Assembly (NCBI GenBank): GCA_012269745.1
Contig: JAAXJR010000013.1
Span: forward strand, 48,003-86,256
DNA from: Flavobacteriales bacterium
Lineage (GTDB): Bacteria; Bacteroidota; Bacteroidia; Flavobacteriales; Schleiferiaceae
Reading direction: 5' to 3'
DNA length: 38,254 nucleotides
Made by a program: the position numbers and the translations under genes. The stretch's first letter is position 1; each line of letters opens with the position of its first letter. Below the pieces are notes generated by a model that worked only from the letters and a program-made list of their open reading frames with translations, searched no databases and was not told where the DNA came from. Below are positions 1 to 8,843 of the stretch, piece by piece.

Positions 1-197
1 TCCAACGCCTTCAGCGTTGTGGTCTTCTTTTATGCCCTTCCTCCCTTGAGCAGGCAAAATTTTCCGACTAGGATTGCCAACCTCGGCTGCGCCGAGGATT
101 GGCCGTCCTCTGCGTCGGTAGGTATTGTCCTCGATAACGCCCTCCAACGCCTTCAGCGTTGTGGTCTTCTTTTATGCCCTTCCTCCCTTGAGCAGGC
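1..197. repeat. 55-bp direct repeat, two copies 142 bp apart
   Basis: Bases 1-55 and 143-197 are identical over 55 bp (start tccaacgcc, end gagcaggc). The first copy is cut by the window edge, so more units may lie to the left. Each copy contains a small hairpin (CAACGC-cttca-GCGTTG). The 87-bp spacer holds a strong GC-rich hairpin at 77-102 (CCTCGGC-tgc-GCCGAGG with flanking CCAA/TTGG). The second copy's TTTTATGCCC is also inverted at 208-217. No convincing protein is encoded on either strand; the plus-strand open frame through it (19-237) has no family resemblance and spans both repeat copies. The repeat lies immediately downstream of the tRNA-Gln terminator. Confidence 0.85.
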
Positions 198-213
198 TCA
201 GGTCGTAGGGCAT

Positions 214-242
214 AAAAAAAGCCCTTCACTTTCGTGAAAGGC
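214..242 (-). terminator. Rho-independent terminator of tRNA-Gln
   Basis: Read on the minus strand, a 9-bp stem (one G-U pair) closed by a GAAA tetraloop is followed directly by seven T. It begins 9 nt after the tRNA-Gln 3' end. Confidence 0.85.
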
Positions 243-250
243 TCTTATCG

Positions 251-321
251 TTACCCGACTAGGACTCGAACCTAGAATAACGGTACCAAAAACCGGTGTG
301 TTGCCATTACACTATCGGGCA
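251..321 (-). tRNA. tRNA-Gln (anticodon TTG)
   Basis: The minus strand folds as a full cloverleaf: acceptor stem TGCCCGA/TCGGGTA with one G-U pair, discriminator A, anticodon loop TTTTGGT giving anticodon TTG, and T-arm CTAGG-TTCGAGT-CCTAG. The anticodon stem has a mismatch at its outer pair. The 3' CCA is not encoded and must be added after transcription. It has its own promoter and terminator, so it is a single-gene transcription unit. Confidence 0.95.
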
Positions 322-341
322 ATCATTCCCATTTGGGACGG

Positions 342-372
342 CAAATATACTCCAAAACAGAAAATGCAAAAA
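342..372 (-). promoter_or_regulatory. Flavobacterial promoter of tRNA-Gln
   Basis: On the minus strand TATATTTG (342-349) matches the TAnnTTTG -7 element exactly. TTG (367-369, within TTTTTG) is the -33 element, and the spacing between them is exactly 17 bp. The predicted start falls about 14 nt before the tRNA 5' end. It is the best promoter in the window and supports assignment to the Bacteroidota. Confidence 0.8.
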
Positions 373-493
373 GACCGAAGGGAATTTTTTATGGTTTAAC
401 ATTCATTTCAAGCCTGCGGGGCTGTGTTTTTCTTATTTTCGAGCCAATTACTGAATACGGGGTGCCTTTTATCCCGCTAAACAAGCAGAATAC

Positions 494-3400
494 GTGAATT
501 ACAATAAGCTGAATACGATCGCTGGATGGGTAGTTTTTGCCATCGCTACGATTACTTATTTCATGACTATCGAGCCTACAACCAGTTTCTGGGATTGTGG
601 GGAATACATCGCAACATCGGTAAAGCTGCAAGTAGGACACCCTCCAGGTGCGCCTTTCTTCCAGTTGATGGGTAACCTCTTTGGCCAATTCGCAGGTTCA
701 CCTGAGAACCAAGCATTGATGGTGAATGCATTGAGTGCACTTTCAAGCTCGTTCAGCATTCTATTCCTCTTCTGGACCATCACAGCGCTTTCTGCTAAAC
801 TGTTAGGTGGAAGAGAAAAGCTTGATAATGCTGGTATTATCGCAATTTTGGGTGCGGGCGCAGTGGGTGCTTTAGCCTACACGTTCTCCGACAGCTTCTG
901 GTTCTCTGCAGTTGAGGGAGAGGTTTATGCGATGAGTTCATTCTTCACTGCGGTAGCCTTCTGGGCAGTGCTTAAATGGGAGCAGGCGGTTGATACTGAC
1001 CCTAATGCCAACAAGTGGTTACTGCTTATCGCTTACTTGGTAGGGCTTTCAGTAGGTGTTCACATCCTTGTGTTCTTGACCATTCCTGCTATTGGAATGA
1101 TCTACTACTTCAAAAAATATCCGAACCCAACGCGCAACGGTTTCATCATCGCTAATGGTGTGAGTATCGCTGTTTTAGGTCTTGTTTTCGCCTTCATTAT
1201 TCCAATCGTACTCCGATTGTTTAGCACCTTAGAGATCACCTTCGTAAACAACTTCGGCCTGCCGTTCCACTCAGGAACAGTAGCTGCTACGCTCATCTTG
1301 GTGGGTGCAGTTGTCTTCGGTATCCTGTGGACTAGCCGCAACGAAAAGCCATTGGCACAGCAAGCAGTTTTGGCTGTGATGTTGATTGTAATGGGATATT
1401 CAACGTTCATCATCTTGGCTATTCGTTCAAATGCGAACACCCCAATTGACGAGAACAACCCTGAAGATGCAATGTCGCTCTTGGCCTACTACAACCGTGA
1501 GCAATACGGTGATTGGCCAATTCTCTATGGTAAGTCGTTTAACGCACCTTACGATCGCACAGAGCCGTTTGATGATGGCAAACCGGTCTACCAGAAAGGG
1601 TTCGCTGTGATGAAAGGTCCTAAGCAGGTGACTGCATTCAAACTTCGTAGCGAGGCGGAAGCCTATGTGGCAGAAAATGGGGGCAACCTTAAAATTGACG
1701 CCAAATACTTGATGACGGACGATAAGAAAGCCAGCAAGCCGAATTACGATCCCAAATACATGGGCTTCTTCCCAAGAATCTGGAACGACGACCCACAATA
1801 CAAGCAGAACTACATTAACATCATGGGCATCAAAAACCCGGATGCACCGATCTCATTTGCACAGCATGTGAAGTTCTTCTTCCAATACCAAGTAGGTACC
1901 ATGTACTTCCGCTACTTCATGTGGAACTTCTCAGGACGTCAGAACGACGCACAGCACAGAGGGGAATTGACCAAAGGAAACTGGATTACTGGTATTCCAT
2001 TTATCGATAGTATCCGATTGGGAAGTCAGGACAATTTACCGGAGTCTTGGAAAAACGACCCTGCGCGCAACACCTACTTCATGTTGCCGTTCCTTCTAGG
2101 AATCTTTGGGCTTTGGTACCAGTACAAGAAAAATAACAAGGATGCATGGGCTGTAACGCTCTTCTTCCTACTCACTGGTTTGGCCATTGTGGTCTACACC
2201 AACCACAAGCCTTACGAGCCGCGTGAGCGCGATTATGCCTTCGTTGGTTCCTTCTATGCCTACGCCATTTGGATAGGTATTGGAGCCCTTGGGTTGTGGG
2301 ATACCCTTCGCACCAAGATGAGCCCAATGGTGGCTTCTTACCTCGTTATCGGTGTAACCATGTTGGCTGTACCTGTACGCATGGCGGCAGAAAACTGGGA
2401 CGACCACAACCGTAGCAACAGATACACTGCGCGCGATATCGCTAAAGCGTATCTCGACAGCTGTGAGCCGAATGCTATACTATTCACCAACGGTGATAAT
2501 GATACGTTCCCGCTGTGGTACGTTCAAGAGGTGGAAGGCTACAGAACGGATGTTCGTATTGTGAACTTGAGTCTATTGAATACCGATTGGTACATCGATC
2601 AACAGCGTCGTGCAGCTTACGATGGAGAAGCAGTACCGTTCAGCTTCGAGTGGAACCAGTACGTTCAAGGAACGCGCGATGTGCTTTACTACCGTGACCT
2701 CGGCGTCAAGGGCCGTTGGGACGTAAAAGACTTCGTTCAATTCACCAAGCGCGATGATAGCCAGGTGAAATTCAAAACTTCAGGCAACAAAGAATTGCCA
2801 TTGTACCCACAGAAGAAGCTGCGCATCAACATCGACAAAGAGGCTGTATTTGCGAATGGTGTGGTAGATGTGAAAGACAGCGCTAGTGTTGTGGATTACA
2901 TCGATTGGAATTGGAAGTCTAACGTGATAACCAAGCGCGATTTGATGGTCATTGACCTCATTGCAAACAACAACTGGGAGCGTCCTATCTACTTCTCAAT
3001 CACGGTAGGAAACAATCCAAAGGCTTACTTCTGGCTCAACGATTACTTCCGTCTAGAAGGTATGGCCTACCGCTTTGTACCGGTATACACTCCGAACAAC
3101 TCTCAAGGCATCGACTACGGTAAGGTGGATACGGACATTATGTACGACAACCTCATGAACAAATTTGCCTATGGAAACATGGAGCTTCCTGAGGTTTATC
3201 TAGACGAAACGAACCGTCGCTTGAGCTACAACCTCCGTACTATTTTCGGCCGCCTAGCGAACGAATTAACGAAGGAAGGCAAGAATGCAAAGGCTGTTGA
3301 AGTGCTCGACTTCGCCATGGAGAAAATGCCGGCTGAGAAGTTCGGTTACAACTACTTCCTCTTCGGAATCATCGATTCTTATTACCGTGCAGGAGCAACC

Positions 3401-3622
3401 GACAAAGCACGTCAGTTGACCAATGAATTTGCAGACTTCCTCGACGACGAGCTTACCTACTATGAAGGTCTCGACCGTCAAGATCGTAAGCGCATGAGAA
3501 ACGAATGGGGAACTGATCTTCAGTTCTATCAGATGCTGTTCCGCAACGTACAAATGCACGATCAAGAGAATCAGCAAAGCTTCTACCAGCGCTATGCTGC
3601 CATTGCACAAAGCTTTCAATAA
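494..3622 (+). CDS. DUF2723 membrane protein, TMEM260/O-mannosyltransferase-like
   Basis: The 1042-residue protein matches the Bacteroidota DUF2723 family, which is related to eukaryotic TMEM260, a GT-C-fold protein O-mannosyltransferase. The N-terminal signature is present: first membrane helix at about residues 10-25, then WDCGEYIAT (33-41; acidic D34 and E37 in the usual GT-C catalytic loop) and QVGHPPGAPFF. Many further membrane helices reach about residue 640. A soluble C-terminal half ends in TPR-like helices (about 920-1000). The start is GTG at 494; it is the only start that keeps the family's MNYxKLN beginning. It is a single gene, closed by a strong terminator. Glycosyl transfer to proteins at the cytoplasmic membrane is inferred from the family; the sugar donor and target are unknown. 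Confidence 0.85.
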   Translation: MNYNKLNTIAGWVVFAIATITYFMTIEPTTSFWDCGEYIATSVKLQVGHPPGAPFFQLMGNLFGQFAGSPENQALMVNALSALSSSFSILFLFWTITALSAKLLGGREKLDNAGIIAILGAGAVGALAYTFSDSFWFSAVEGEVYAMSSFFTAVAFWAVLKWEQAVDTDPNANKWLLLIAYLVGLSVGVHILVFLTIPAIGMIYYFKKYPNPTRNGFIIANGVSIAVLGLVFAFIIPIVLRLFSTLEITFVNNFGLPFHSGTVAATLILVGAVVFGILWTSRNEKPLAQQAVLAVMLIVMGYSTFIILAIRSNANTPIDENNPEDAMSLLAYYNREQYGDWPILYGKSFNAPYDRTEPFDDGKPVYQKGFAVMKGPKQVTAFKLRSEAEAYVAENGGNLKIDAKYLMTDDKKASKPNYDPKYMGFFPRIWNDDPQYKQNYINIMGIKNPDAPISFAQHVKFFFQYQVGTMYFRYFMWNFSGRQNDAQHRGELTKGNWITGIPFIDSIRLGSQDNLPESWKNDPARNTYFMLPFLLGIFGLWYQYKKNNKDAWAVTLFFLLTGLAIVVYTNHKPYEPRERDYAFVGSFYAYAIWIGIGALGLWDTLRTKMSPMVASYLVIGVTMLAVPVRMAAENWDDHNRSNRYTARDIAKAYLDSCEPNAILFTNGDNDTFPLWYVQEVEGYRTDVRIVNLSLLNTDWYIDQQRRAAYDGEAVPFSFEWNQYVQGTRDVLYYRDLGVKGRWDVKDFVQFTKRDDSQVKFKTSGNKELPLYPQKKLRINIDKEAVFANGVVDVKDSASVVDYIDWNWKSNVITKRDLMVIDLIANNNWERPIYFSITVGNNPKAYFWLNDYFRLEGMAYRFVPVYTPNNSQGIDYGKVDTDIMYDNLMNKFAYGNMELPEVYLDETNRRLSYNLRTIFGRLANELTKEGKNAKAVEVLDFAMEKMPAEKFGYNYFLFGIIDSYYRAGATDKARQLTNEFADFLDDELTYYEGLDRQDRKRMRNEWGTDLQFYQMLFRNVQMHDQENQQSFYQRYAAIAQSFQ

Positions 3623-3645
3623 GCACTAGAAAATTTTAAAGACTA

Positions 3646-3675
3646 CCCCCGCGCAGGTGGCGCGGGGGTTTTTTA
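3646..3675 (+). terminator. Strong Rho-independent terminator after DUF2723 gene
   Basis: CCCCCGCGC-aggtg-GCGCGGGGG forms a perfect 9-bp GC stem followed by six T. A second weaker hairpin (3677-3694, GCCCGAAA/TTTTGGGC with one wobble) follows in the 70 bp before the convergent helicase gene ends. Confidence 0.9.
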
Positions 3676-3744
3676 TGCCCGAAATTTTTTGGGCTTCTTT
3701 CTACATTTGAGTCTCTTAGAAATGGCTTCGTTCTTGAAACGCGA

Positions 3745-6192
3745 TTACCCGAAGTCCAGCTGCATGCGTTTGATGCGCTCTGCAAGGCTCTCGTTACCCA
3801 TTGTCTCCCGCAATCGGTCCACAAGGATTGGGAATGCCAAAGGGGTAGGCTTGTCGATGTGGTTGAATACGGTTTCCTGATTGGCAATGCGCTCTAGGGC
3901 GGCACGCATGCGCGCCTCCTCCAACTGGAACTCGTGCACCTCCTCATAGGCTTGGCGAAGTAGGAGGTTGTCCGGATCATAGTCGCGGAAGACCTCATAC
4001 ATCAACTTGGTGCTGTTGATGAGCTGTTTGGTGGTGATGTTTTTGCCTGGATATCCTGTGAATACGAGGCCCGAAATCTGAGCGATGTCTCGGAATCGGC
4101 GTTGCATCATCTCGCTTTCATTGAGACTGCTCACCAAATCTTCGCGGAGGTGCTCTAAAGAGAATATATCGCTGTCCAGACCGTCTTCTATGGGTATGGG
4201 CTGATCGCTGTAGAGCTCGAAGCCGTAATCGTTCATGGCAATGCTAAACGTCTGCTTCCCGAAATGACCGAGGCGGTAGGAAAGCAAGGAGGCCAACCCC
4301 TCGTGCACCAGTCGCCCTTCGAAGGGATATACGAAAAGGTGGTGGCCCTCTTTGTCCTCGAGGTATTCGATCAGGAATTGGTCCCTAGTAGGAACGGTAG
4401 AACGCTGTTTTTGTAGTGAAATGATGGGTTGTACAAGGGCAAGCTCTGGATCTTCAAAGGAATCTCGCGTGGCCGATTCCTCCAGCTTCTCCCTCAAAAA
4501 ATAGCCCAGCTCCGCGCTAAGTGGCATGCGTCCGCCCATGTACGAAGGGACTTGTCCTTTCTTCTGCTTCGAGAGCCTAACTGTGGCCTCCACCCCTTTG
4601 AACCGAACGAGCTCCAAGCACCTTCCAGCAAACCAAAAGGCGTCGCCAGGAATGAGTTTAGAGATAAAATATTCTTCGACTTGGCCCAGGAATTTGCCTT
4701 TCTGAAGCTTCACCTTAACCATCGTCGAGCTCACAATGGTGCCGATGTTGAACTTGTGGCGCATGCTGACCTTCCGCGAAATAACTTTGTACACGCCCTC
4801 TTCGACAACGACCTTGTGAAAATCGTCGTAGCTCTCAAGGCTCTCGCCGCCGCGAACAATAAAATCCAAGCACCAATTCCATTCCTCATCGCTCACCGAA
4901 GCAAAGCTGGTCGTTCCGCGCACCTCAGCAAGCAATTCTCCGCTTCTAAAGCCGTCACTCACCGCAAGGGTGACCATGTACTGGATCAACACGTCCAAGC
5001 TTCTTAAATAGGGCATTCTATCCTCGTTGGCCTTCTCATCGACCGCCTTCCTCAGTGCTGCACATTCCAACAGCTCCAAACTGTGCGTGGGCACAAAGTG
5101 AATCTTCGAGGTTGCCCCCGGCCGGTGGCCCGATCGACCTGCACGTTGCACAAACCGGCTAACCCCCTTGGGCGATCCTATCTGCACCACACAGTCTACC
5201 GGCCTAAAATCGACCCCTAAGTCCAAAGAAGACGTACAGACTACTGCCTTGAGTCGGCCGTCGTACAGGGCCTCTTCCACCCAAGCGCGTACCTCTTTTG
5301 AAATGGCACTGTGGTGCATCGCCAATATGCCTGCCAATGAGGGGTCCGCAGCCAATATCTGCTGAAACCAAATCTCCGCCTGCGCACGAGTATTCGTAAA
5401 TATCAACGTGCTCTGGTTCTCATGAATGAGCGGCACCACCTGATCTAGCAATCGTATACCTAGGTGCCCGGCCCACGGCAAGGTCTCTACCTCTTCGGGC
5501 AACACAGGCTCAATGACCAACGACTTTTCAATGTTGGCCTTAATGATCTGCGGCTCCGCACTAGGTTCTGCACCCATAAGGATCTCCATGCTCTCCTCCA
5601 TATTGCCGATAGTCGCACTAATGCCCCACGTTCGCAATTCTGGCTGAAGCGCTCTAAATTTTGAGAGGAACAATTCACACTGCACCGCTCTTTTGCTGCC
5701 CATCAGCTCGTGCCATTCGTCAATAACGACAGCGTGCAGATTCTTGAAGAGCTTCGCATAGCCCTTATTGCTGAGCATCACGTGGATGCTTTCTGGGGTA
5801 GTAATTAAAATTTGGGGGAGCTTCTTCTTTTGTGCCTGTTTGACTTTCTGCGTACTGTCTCCAGTGCGTACACCCACTTCCCATTCTGCGCCTAAGGCCT
5901 GAACAGCACGCTCCGCGCTCTGATGGATCTCCTTCGCTAGTGCACGGATCGGTGTGATCCAAATAAGTTGAACGCCATCGCACGACTTTGGATCCGTTTT
6001 CATGCGCTCCACGCCCTCGGCGATGGCCGGCAACAGCAGAGAATACGTTTTACCACTGCCTGTTGGGGCATTGACTAGACCGCACCCGCCATCGAGGTAG
6101 GTGCTCCATGCTTGCAATTGAAAAGGGAAGGGCTTCCAGCCCTGATCGGAAAACCAGCCACGGCAAAGCTGAAGTGCGCTGGCCGAAGACAT
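3745..6192 (-). CDS. Lhr-like, ligase-associated DEXH-box helicase
   Basis: The 815-residue protein is an SF2 helicase of the ligase-associated DNA-damage-response type, the Lhr-core family. Motifs in order: Q-motif region near 22-27, Walker A APTGSGKT (42-49), DEWH (158-161), SAT (192-194), and motif VI QRAGRSGHRPG (349-359), followed by the Lhr winged-helix and beta-barrel region. In most genomes this family sits beside an ATP-dependent DNA ligase, a metallo-beta-lactamase exonuclease and a phosphoesterase. None of these is here: its upstream neighbour is an FMN reductase, whose stop directly abuts its ATG (TAAATG), and it ends the operon. ATP-driven 3'-5' unwinding in DNA repair is inferred from the family. 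Confidence 0.85.
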   Translation of the reverse strand: MSSASALQLCRGWFSDQGWKPFPFQLQAWSTYLDGGCGLVNAPTGSGKTYSLLLPAIAEGVERMKTDPKSCDGVQLIWITPIRALAKEIHQSAERAVQALGAEWEVGVRTGDSTQKVKQAQKKKLPQILITTPESIHVMLSNKGYAKLFKNLHAVVIDEWHELMGSKRAVQCELFLSKFRALQPELRTWGISATIGNMEESMEILMGAEPSAEPQIIKANIEKSLVIEPVLPEEVETLPWAGHLGIRLLDQVVPLIHENQSTLIFTNTRAQAEIWFQQILAADPSLAGILAMHHSAISKEVRAWVEEALYDGRLKAVVCTSSLDLGVDFRPVDCVVQIGSPKGVSRFVQRAGRSGHRPGATSKIHFVPTHSLELLECAALRKAVDEKANEDRMPYLRSLDVLIQYMVTLAVSDGFRSGELLAEVRGTTSFASVSDEEWNWCLDFIVRGGESLESYDDFHKVVVEEGVYKVISRKVSMRHKFNIGTIVSSTMVKVKLQKGKFLGQVEEYFISKLIPGDAFWFAGRCLELVRFKGVEATVRLSKQKKGQVPSYMGGRMPLSAELGYFLREKLEESATRDSFEDPELALVQPIISLQKQRSTVPTRDQFLIEYLEDKEGHHLFVYPFEGRLVHEGLASLLSYRLGHFGKQTFSIAMNDYGFELYSDQPIPIEDGLDSDIFSLEHLREDLVSSLNESEMMQRRFRDIAQISGLVFTGYPGKNITTKQLINSTKLMYEVFRDYDPDNLLLRQAYEEVHEFQLEEARMRAALERIANQETVFNHIDKPTPLAFPILVDRLRETMGNESLAERIKRMQLDFG

Positions 6193-6723
6193 TTAGTCCT
6201 GTATTTTACCTACAAGCCATTGGAATTCTTCCAAAAACTTTGGGTAATTCAGGTTGAAATGCTCCTCCGTTGGTGTGCCTGCCTGGTCGAAAAGGTTCCC
6301 CACTCCGCTTACTTTAAGGTTGTTCGGCAGCACGATACCTCCTACGTAGAGCGCCCAAGAGTGGAATGCATGCCAAGCATTAAGTCCGCCAAAGGGACCA
6401 GCACTCACCGTTGCAGCAGCCATAGGTTTAAGGTTGTATTCTGGGCGGAAGTAATCTAGGGCATTCTTCATGGCGCCCGGCATTCCACCATTGTATTCTG
6501 GGAAGACAAAGAGCAATCCGTCCGCGTCATTTAACGTAGTGCGGAGCATTTCAATCTGAGGGATCTCGAGACCCGTATCGAAGTTTGGAAAATCTAATTC
6601 ACGAAGGGAGATAACCTTTGAGCCCACTCCTTCCTTGGCGTTTAGAGAATCGCACAGGAATTGGGCAACTTTAGCGGAATTGGACCCCGAACGAGGGCTC
6701 CCTTGAATAACAGTAATGTTCAT
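6193..6723 (-). CDS. NAD(P)H-dependent FMN reductase (flavodoxin fold)
   Basis: The 176-residue protein has the family N-terminus MNITVIQGSPRSGSNS, whose loop binds FMN phosphate. The central VFPEYNGGMPGAMKNALDYF segment contacts the isoalloxazine ring and is the hallmark of NADPH-dependent FMN/quinone/azo reductases of the ChrR/YieF type. It is cytosolic and probably dimeric. The length is normal. The gene starts 45 nt after gatC and is translationally coupled to the helicase behind it (no intervening base). The true electron acceptor cannot be told from sequence. Confidence 0.85.
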   Translation of the reverse strand: MNITVIQGSPRSGSNSAKVAQFLCDSLNAKEGVGSKVISLRELDFPNFDTGLEIPQIEMLRTTLNDADGLLFVFPEYNGGMPGAMKNALDYFRPEYNLKPMAAATVSAGPFGGLNAWHAFHSWALYVGGIVLPNNLKVSGVGNLFDQAGTPTEEHFNLNYPKFLEEFQWLVGKIQD

Positions 6724-6768
6724 GTTAGATGGCTTTTGTCTACAAACAATAGCCTAAAGAAAAAGGTT

Positions 6769-7062
6769 CTATACCTTCTTTCCGAATTTTGGAACGCGGA
6801 AGTAATCAGAATTTGCGTCTGGTGCGTTTTTCAACGCTTCTTCCTTCGGCAGCATGCCTTTTGCTTCGTCCTCACGCATCACATCAGTACTGTCACTCAT
6901 CTGCGTTAACGGCTCCACACCTTCAAGATCTAAGGCGTCGATCTGTGCAACAAATTCAAGGATTTTACCCATATCACCCTGCATCTCTTTCAGCTCTTCC
7001 TCGCTGAATTCAAGGCGGCTCAGGTGTGCTAAATGTTTGATTTGTTCTAGACTGATGCTCAT
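6769..7062 (-). CDS. gatC: Asp-tRNA(Asn)/Glu-tRNA(Gln) amidotransferase subunit C
   Basis: The 97-residue protein fits GatC in length and pattern: LEQIKHLAHLSRLEFSEEE at the N-terminus, a helical middle with LEFVAQIDALDLEGVEPL, and the conserved tail MREDE...APDANSDYFRVPKF that threads between GatA and GatB. GatCAB amidates Glu-tRNA(Gln) (and often Asp-tRNA(Asn)). GatA and GatB are not in the window. The ATG at 7062 was chosen over an in-frame start 10 codons upstream because the family begins MSISxEQI and the extension lacks resemblance. It lies 10 nt after plsC. Confidence 0.92.
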   Translation of the reverse strand: MSISLEQIKHLAHLSRLEFSEEELKEMQGDMGKILEFVAQIDALDLEGVEPLTQMSDSTDVMREDEAKGMLPKEEALKNAPDANSDYFRVPKFGKKV

Positions 7063-7072
7063 GCTTCTTTCT

Positions 7073-7825
7073 TTACTCCAAAGGTAAGGCAAGTTTGCCC
7101 TCGTGGCCCCAATTTTTCAAATCTTTAGCCAGCGCGAGGTAACAACGATCGCTTAATTCTTTTACGGGGTTTTCCGATTCTAAATCGGGCCAAAACTCTC
7201 CCAAAACCTTGGAGTCCACAAAGCCCAACGAAGACTGCTCACCCCAATCGCCTAAACGAAACTTGTTCTGATAAATGCTCATCAAGACCACGGGCACGTT
7301 ATTGTCCACGGCCAGCTTGAACGCTCCAGCTTTGAATGGACCAACCAAATGCTTTTGCGGCGGAATACCGCCCTCAGGATAAATCACGACGCTGTACCCG
7401 TCTTTAATACGCTGGTCTGCATCGCGCATCGCTTGTTTGCGGCCAGAAAATGAACTGCGGTCTACGGGAATGGAGGTTTGCTTAAAGAAATAGCCAAACA
7501 ACGGCAGCTTCAAGAGCTCTGCTTTGCCCATAAATACTGCTGGAGAGGGCGCAGCCAAAAAGGTCATTGGAATGTCCAAATCTGATGCGTGATTGGCCGC
7601 TAATACATACGGCCCCTGGTGCTTCAGCTGGTACTTTTTCGGGCGAGGAATAACGCCCATCAAAAGCAGGTAAATCCACGACCATAGCTTTCCTATCTTA
7701 AAAAAGACATTGTATTTGGCGCCAGGACGGGCGAAGAGTAACAGCGGCAGCAATAACGCCAGTAAAGCGATTAAGGCACAGAAGTAGTACCAGATGTGAT
7801 GTATGTAGCTCCCGAGTTTTCTCAC
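7073..7825 (-). CDS. plsC: 1-acyl-sn-glycerol-3-phosphate acyltransferase (PlsC family)
   Basis: The 250-residue membrane protein acylates lysophosphatidic acid to phosphatidic acid in phospholipid synthesis. Acyltransferase motif I NHASDLD (78-84) carries the catalytic His and Asp, and motif III YPEGG (149-153) binds the glycerol phosphate. One or two hydrophobic helices lie at about 10-32 and 48-60. The start is GTG at 7825; the next ATG would remove the first membrane segment, so GTG is preferred. It sits in the minus-strand operon between trpS (34 nt upstream) and gatC. An ornithine-lipid or other acyl acceptor cannot be excluded. Confidence 0.85.
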   Translation of the reverse strand: MRKLGSYIHHIWYYFCALIALLALLLPLLLFARPGAKYNVFFKIGKLWSWIYLLLMGVIPRPKKYQLKHQGPYVLAANHASDLDIPMTFLAAPSPAVFMGKAELLKLPLFGYFFKQTSIPVDRSSFSGRKQAMRDADQRIKDGYSVVIYPEGGIPPQKHLVGPFKAGAFKLAVDNNVPVVLMSIYQNKFRLGDWGEQSSLGFVDSKVLGEFWPDLESENPVKELSDRCYLALAKDLKNWGHEGKLALPLE

Positions 7826-7859
7826 GGCGCTAATATAGTATTGTCTGTGAACTAGACAA

Positions 7860-8828
7860 TTAGAACCCTAATTTTTCGCGAACTCTTGATAGAGTCGCTT
7901 GTGCAATAGGGCGTGCTTTCTCTGCGCCCACTTTTAATGCAGCCATTACCTCATCAGGGTTCGCCATGTAGTGGTCGAATTTCTCACGAGCCTCACCAAA
8001 CTCTTCTAAAATGAGTTCGAGCAACGCGGTTTTAGCGTGTCCATACCCAAAGTTTCCGCCGCGGTATTTGGCTGCTAAATCTGCAATCTGCTCCTCAGTT
8101 CCCAGCAACTTGTATAACGCAAATACATTACACGTTTCTGGATCCTTAGGATCTTCAAGCGGTGTAGAGTCTGTCTGAATACCCATAATCTGCTTCTTCA
8201 GCTGCTTTTTCGGCAAGAAGACATCCACCACGTTTCCGTAGCTCTTGCTCATCTTGCGGCCGTCGGTACCCGGGATGGTCATTACAGATTCTGAAATCTT
8301 CGATTCTGGCAATACAAAGGTCTCGCCGTATTTGTGGTTAAAGCTCGAGGCCAAATCACGAGTGATCTCCAAGTGCTGCTTTTGATCTTTCCCAACAGGA
8401 ACCACATGCGCGTCATACAACAAGATGTCCGAAGCCATAAGCACTGGGTAATCAAACAAGCCCGCGTTCACATCGCTTAGGTTGTCGCTTTTGTCCTTGA
8501 AGCTGTGCGCGTTTGCCAGCATTGGATAAGGCGTAAAACAATTCAAATACCAGGTCAATTCCGTACACTCAGGCAAATGACTTTGAGCGTAGAAAACTAC
8601 TTTTTCAGGATCCAAACCACATGCCAGCCATGCCGCCGCAGTAGCGAGCAAGTTCTCCTTGCGGAGTTCTGCGTCCTTAACTGTGGTTAAACTGTGCAAA
8701 TCTGCGATAAACAAAAAAGCCTCGTTTTTCGGGTCCTTGCTCATCTCGATGGCCGGGCGAATAGCACCCAATATATTTCCTAAATGCTGTCTTCCGGAAC
8801 TCTGAATTCCTGTCAATACTCTCGCCAT
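7860..8828 (-). CDS. trpS: Tryptophanyl-tRNA synthetase
   Basis: The 322-residue class I aminoacyl-tRNA synthetase has the expected TrpRS length. The HIGH motif appears as HLGN (15-18) after GIQSSGRQ, and KMSKS is intact (192-196, in GRKMSKSYGN). It charges tRNA-Trp with tryptophan in the cytosol. It lies 15 nt downstream of a small lipoprotein gene and is followed by plsC. No T-box or leader peptide is visible, and its position inside a long operon argues against tryptophan-specific control. Confidence 0.97.
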   Translation of the reverse strand: MARVLTGIQSSGRQHLGNILGAIRPAIEMSKDPKNEAFLFIADLHSLTTVKDAELRKENLLATAAAWLACGLDPEKVVFYAQSHLPECTELTWYLNCFTPYPMLANAHSFKDKSDNLSDVNAGLFDYPVLMASDILLYDAHVVPVGKDQKQHLEITRDLASSFNHKYGETFVLPESKISESVMTIPGTDGRKMSKSYGNVVDVFLPKKQLKKQIMGIQTDSTPLEDPKDPETCNVFALYKLLGTEEQIADLAAKYRGGNFGYGHAKTALLELILEEFGEAREKFDHYMANPDEVMAALKVGAEKARPIAQATLSRVREKLGF

Positions 8829-8843
8829 TACTGGTAGCTGATC

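Noticed and set aside
1-197. CRISPR array
   Set aside because: Only two copies with 55-bp repeats and an 87-bp spacer are visible, sizes outside CRISPR arrays, and no cas gene is near.
19-237. 72-residue plus-strand protein
   Set aside because: It spans both repeat copies and ends in the tRNA-Gln terminator; no family resemblance.
4429-5007. 192-residue plus-strand protein inside the helicase gene
   Set aside because: It is the antisense shadow of the intact Lhr-like helicase; composition is Lys/Ala/Leu-rich with no domain pattern.
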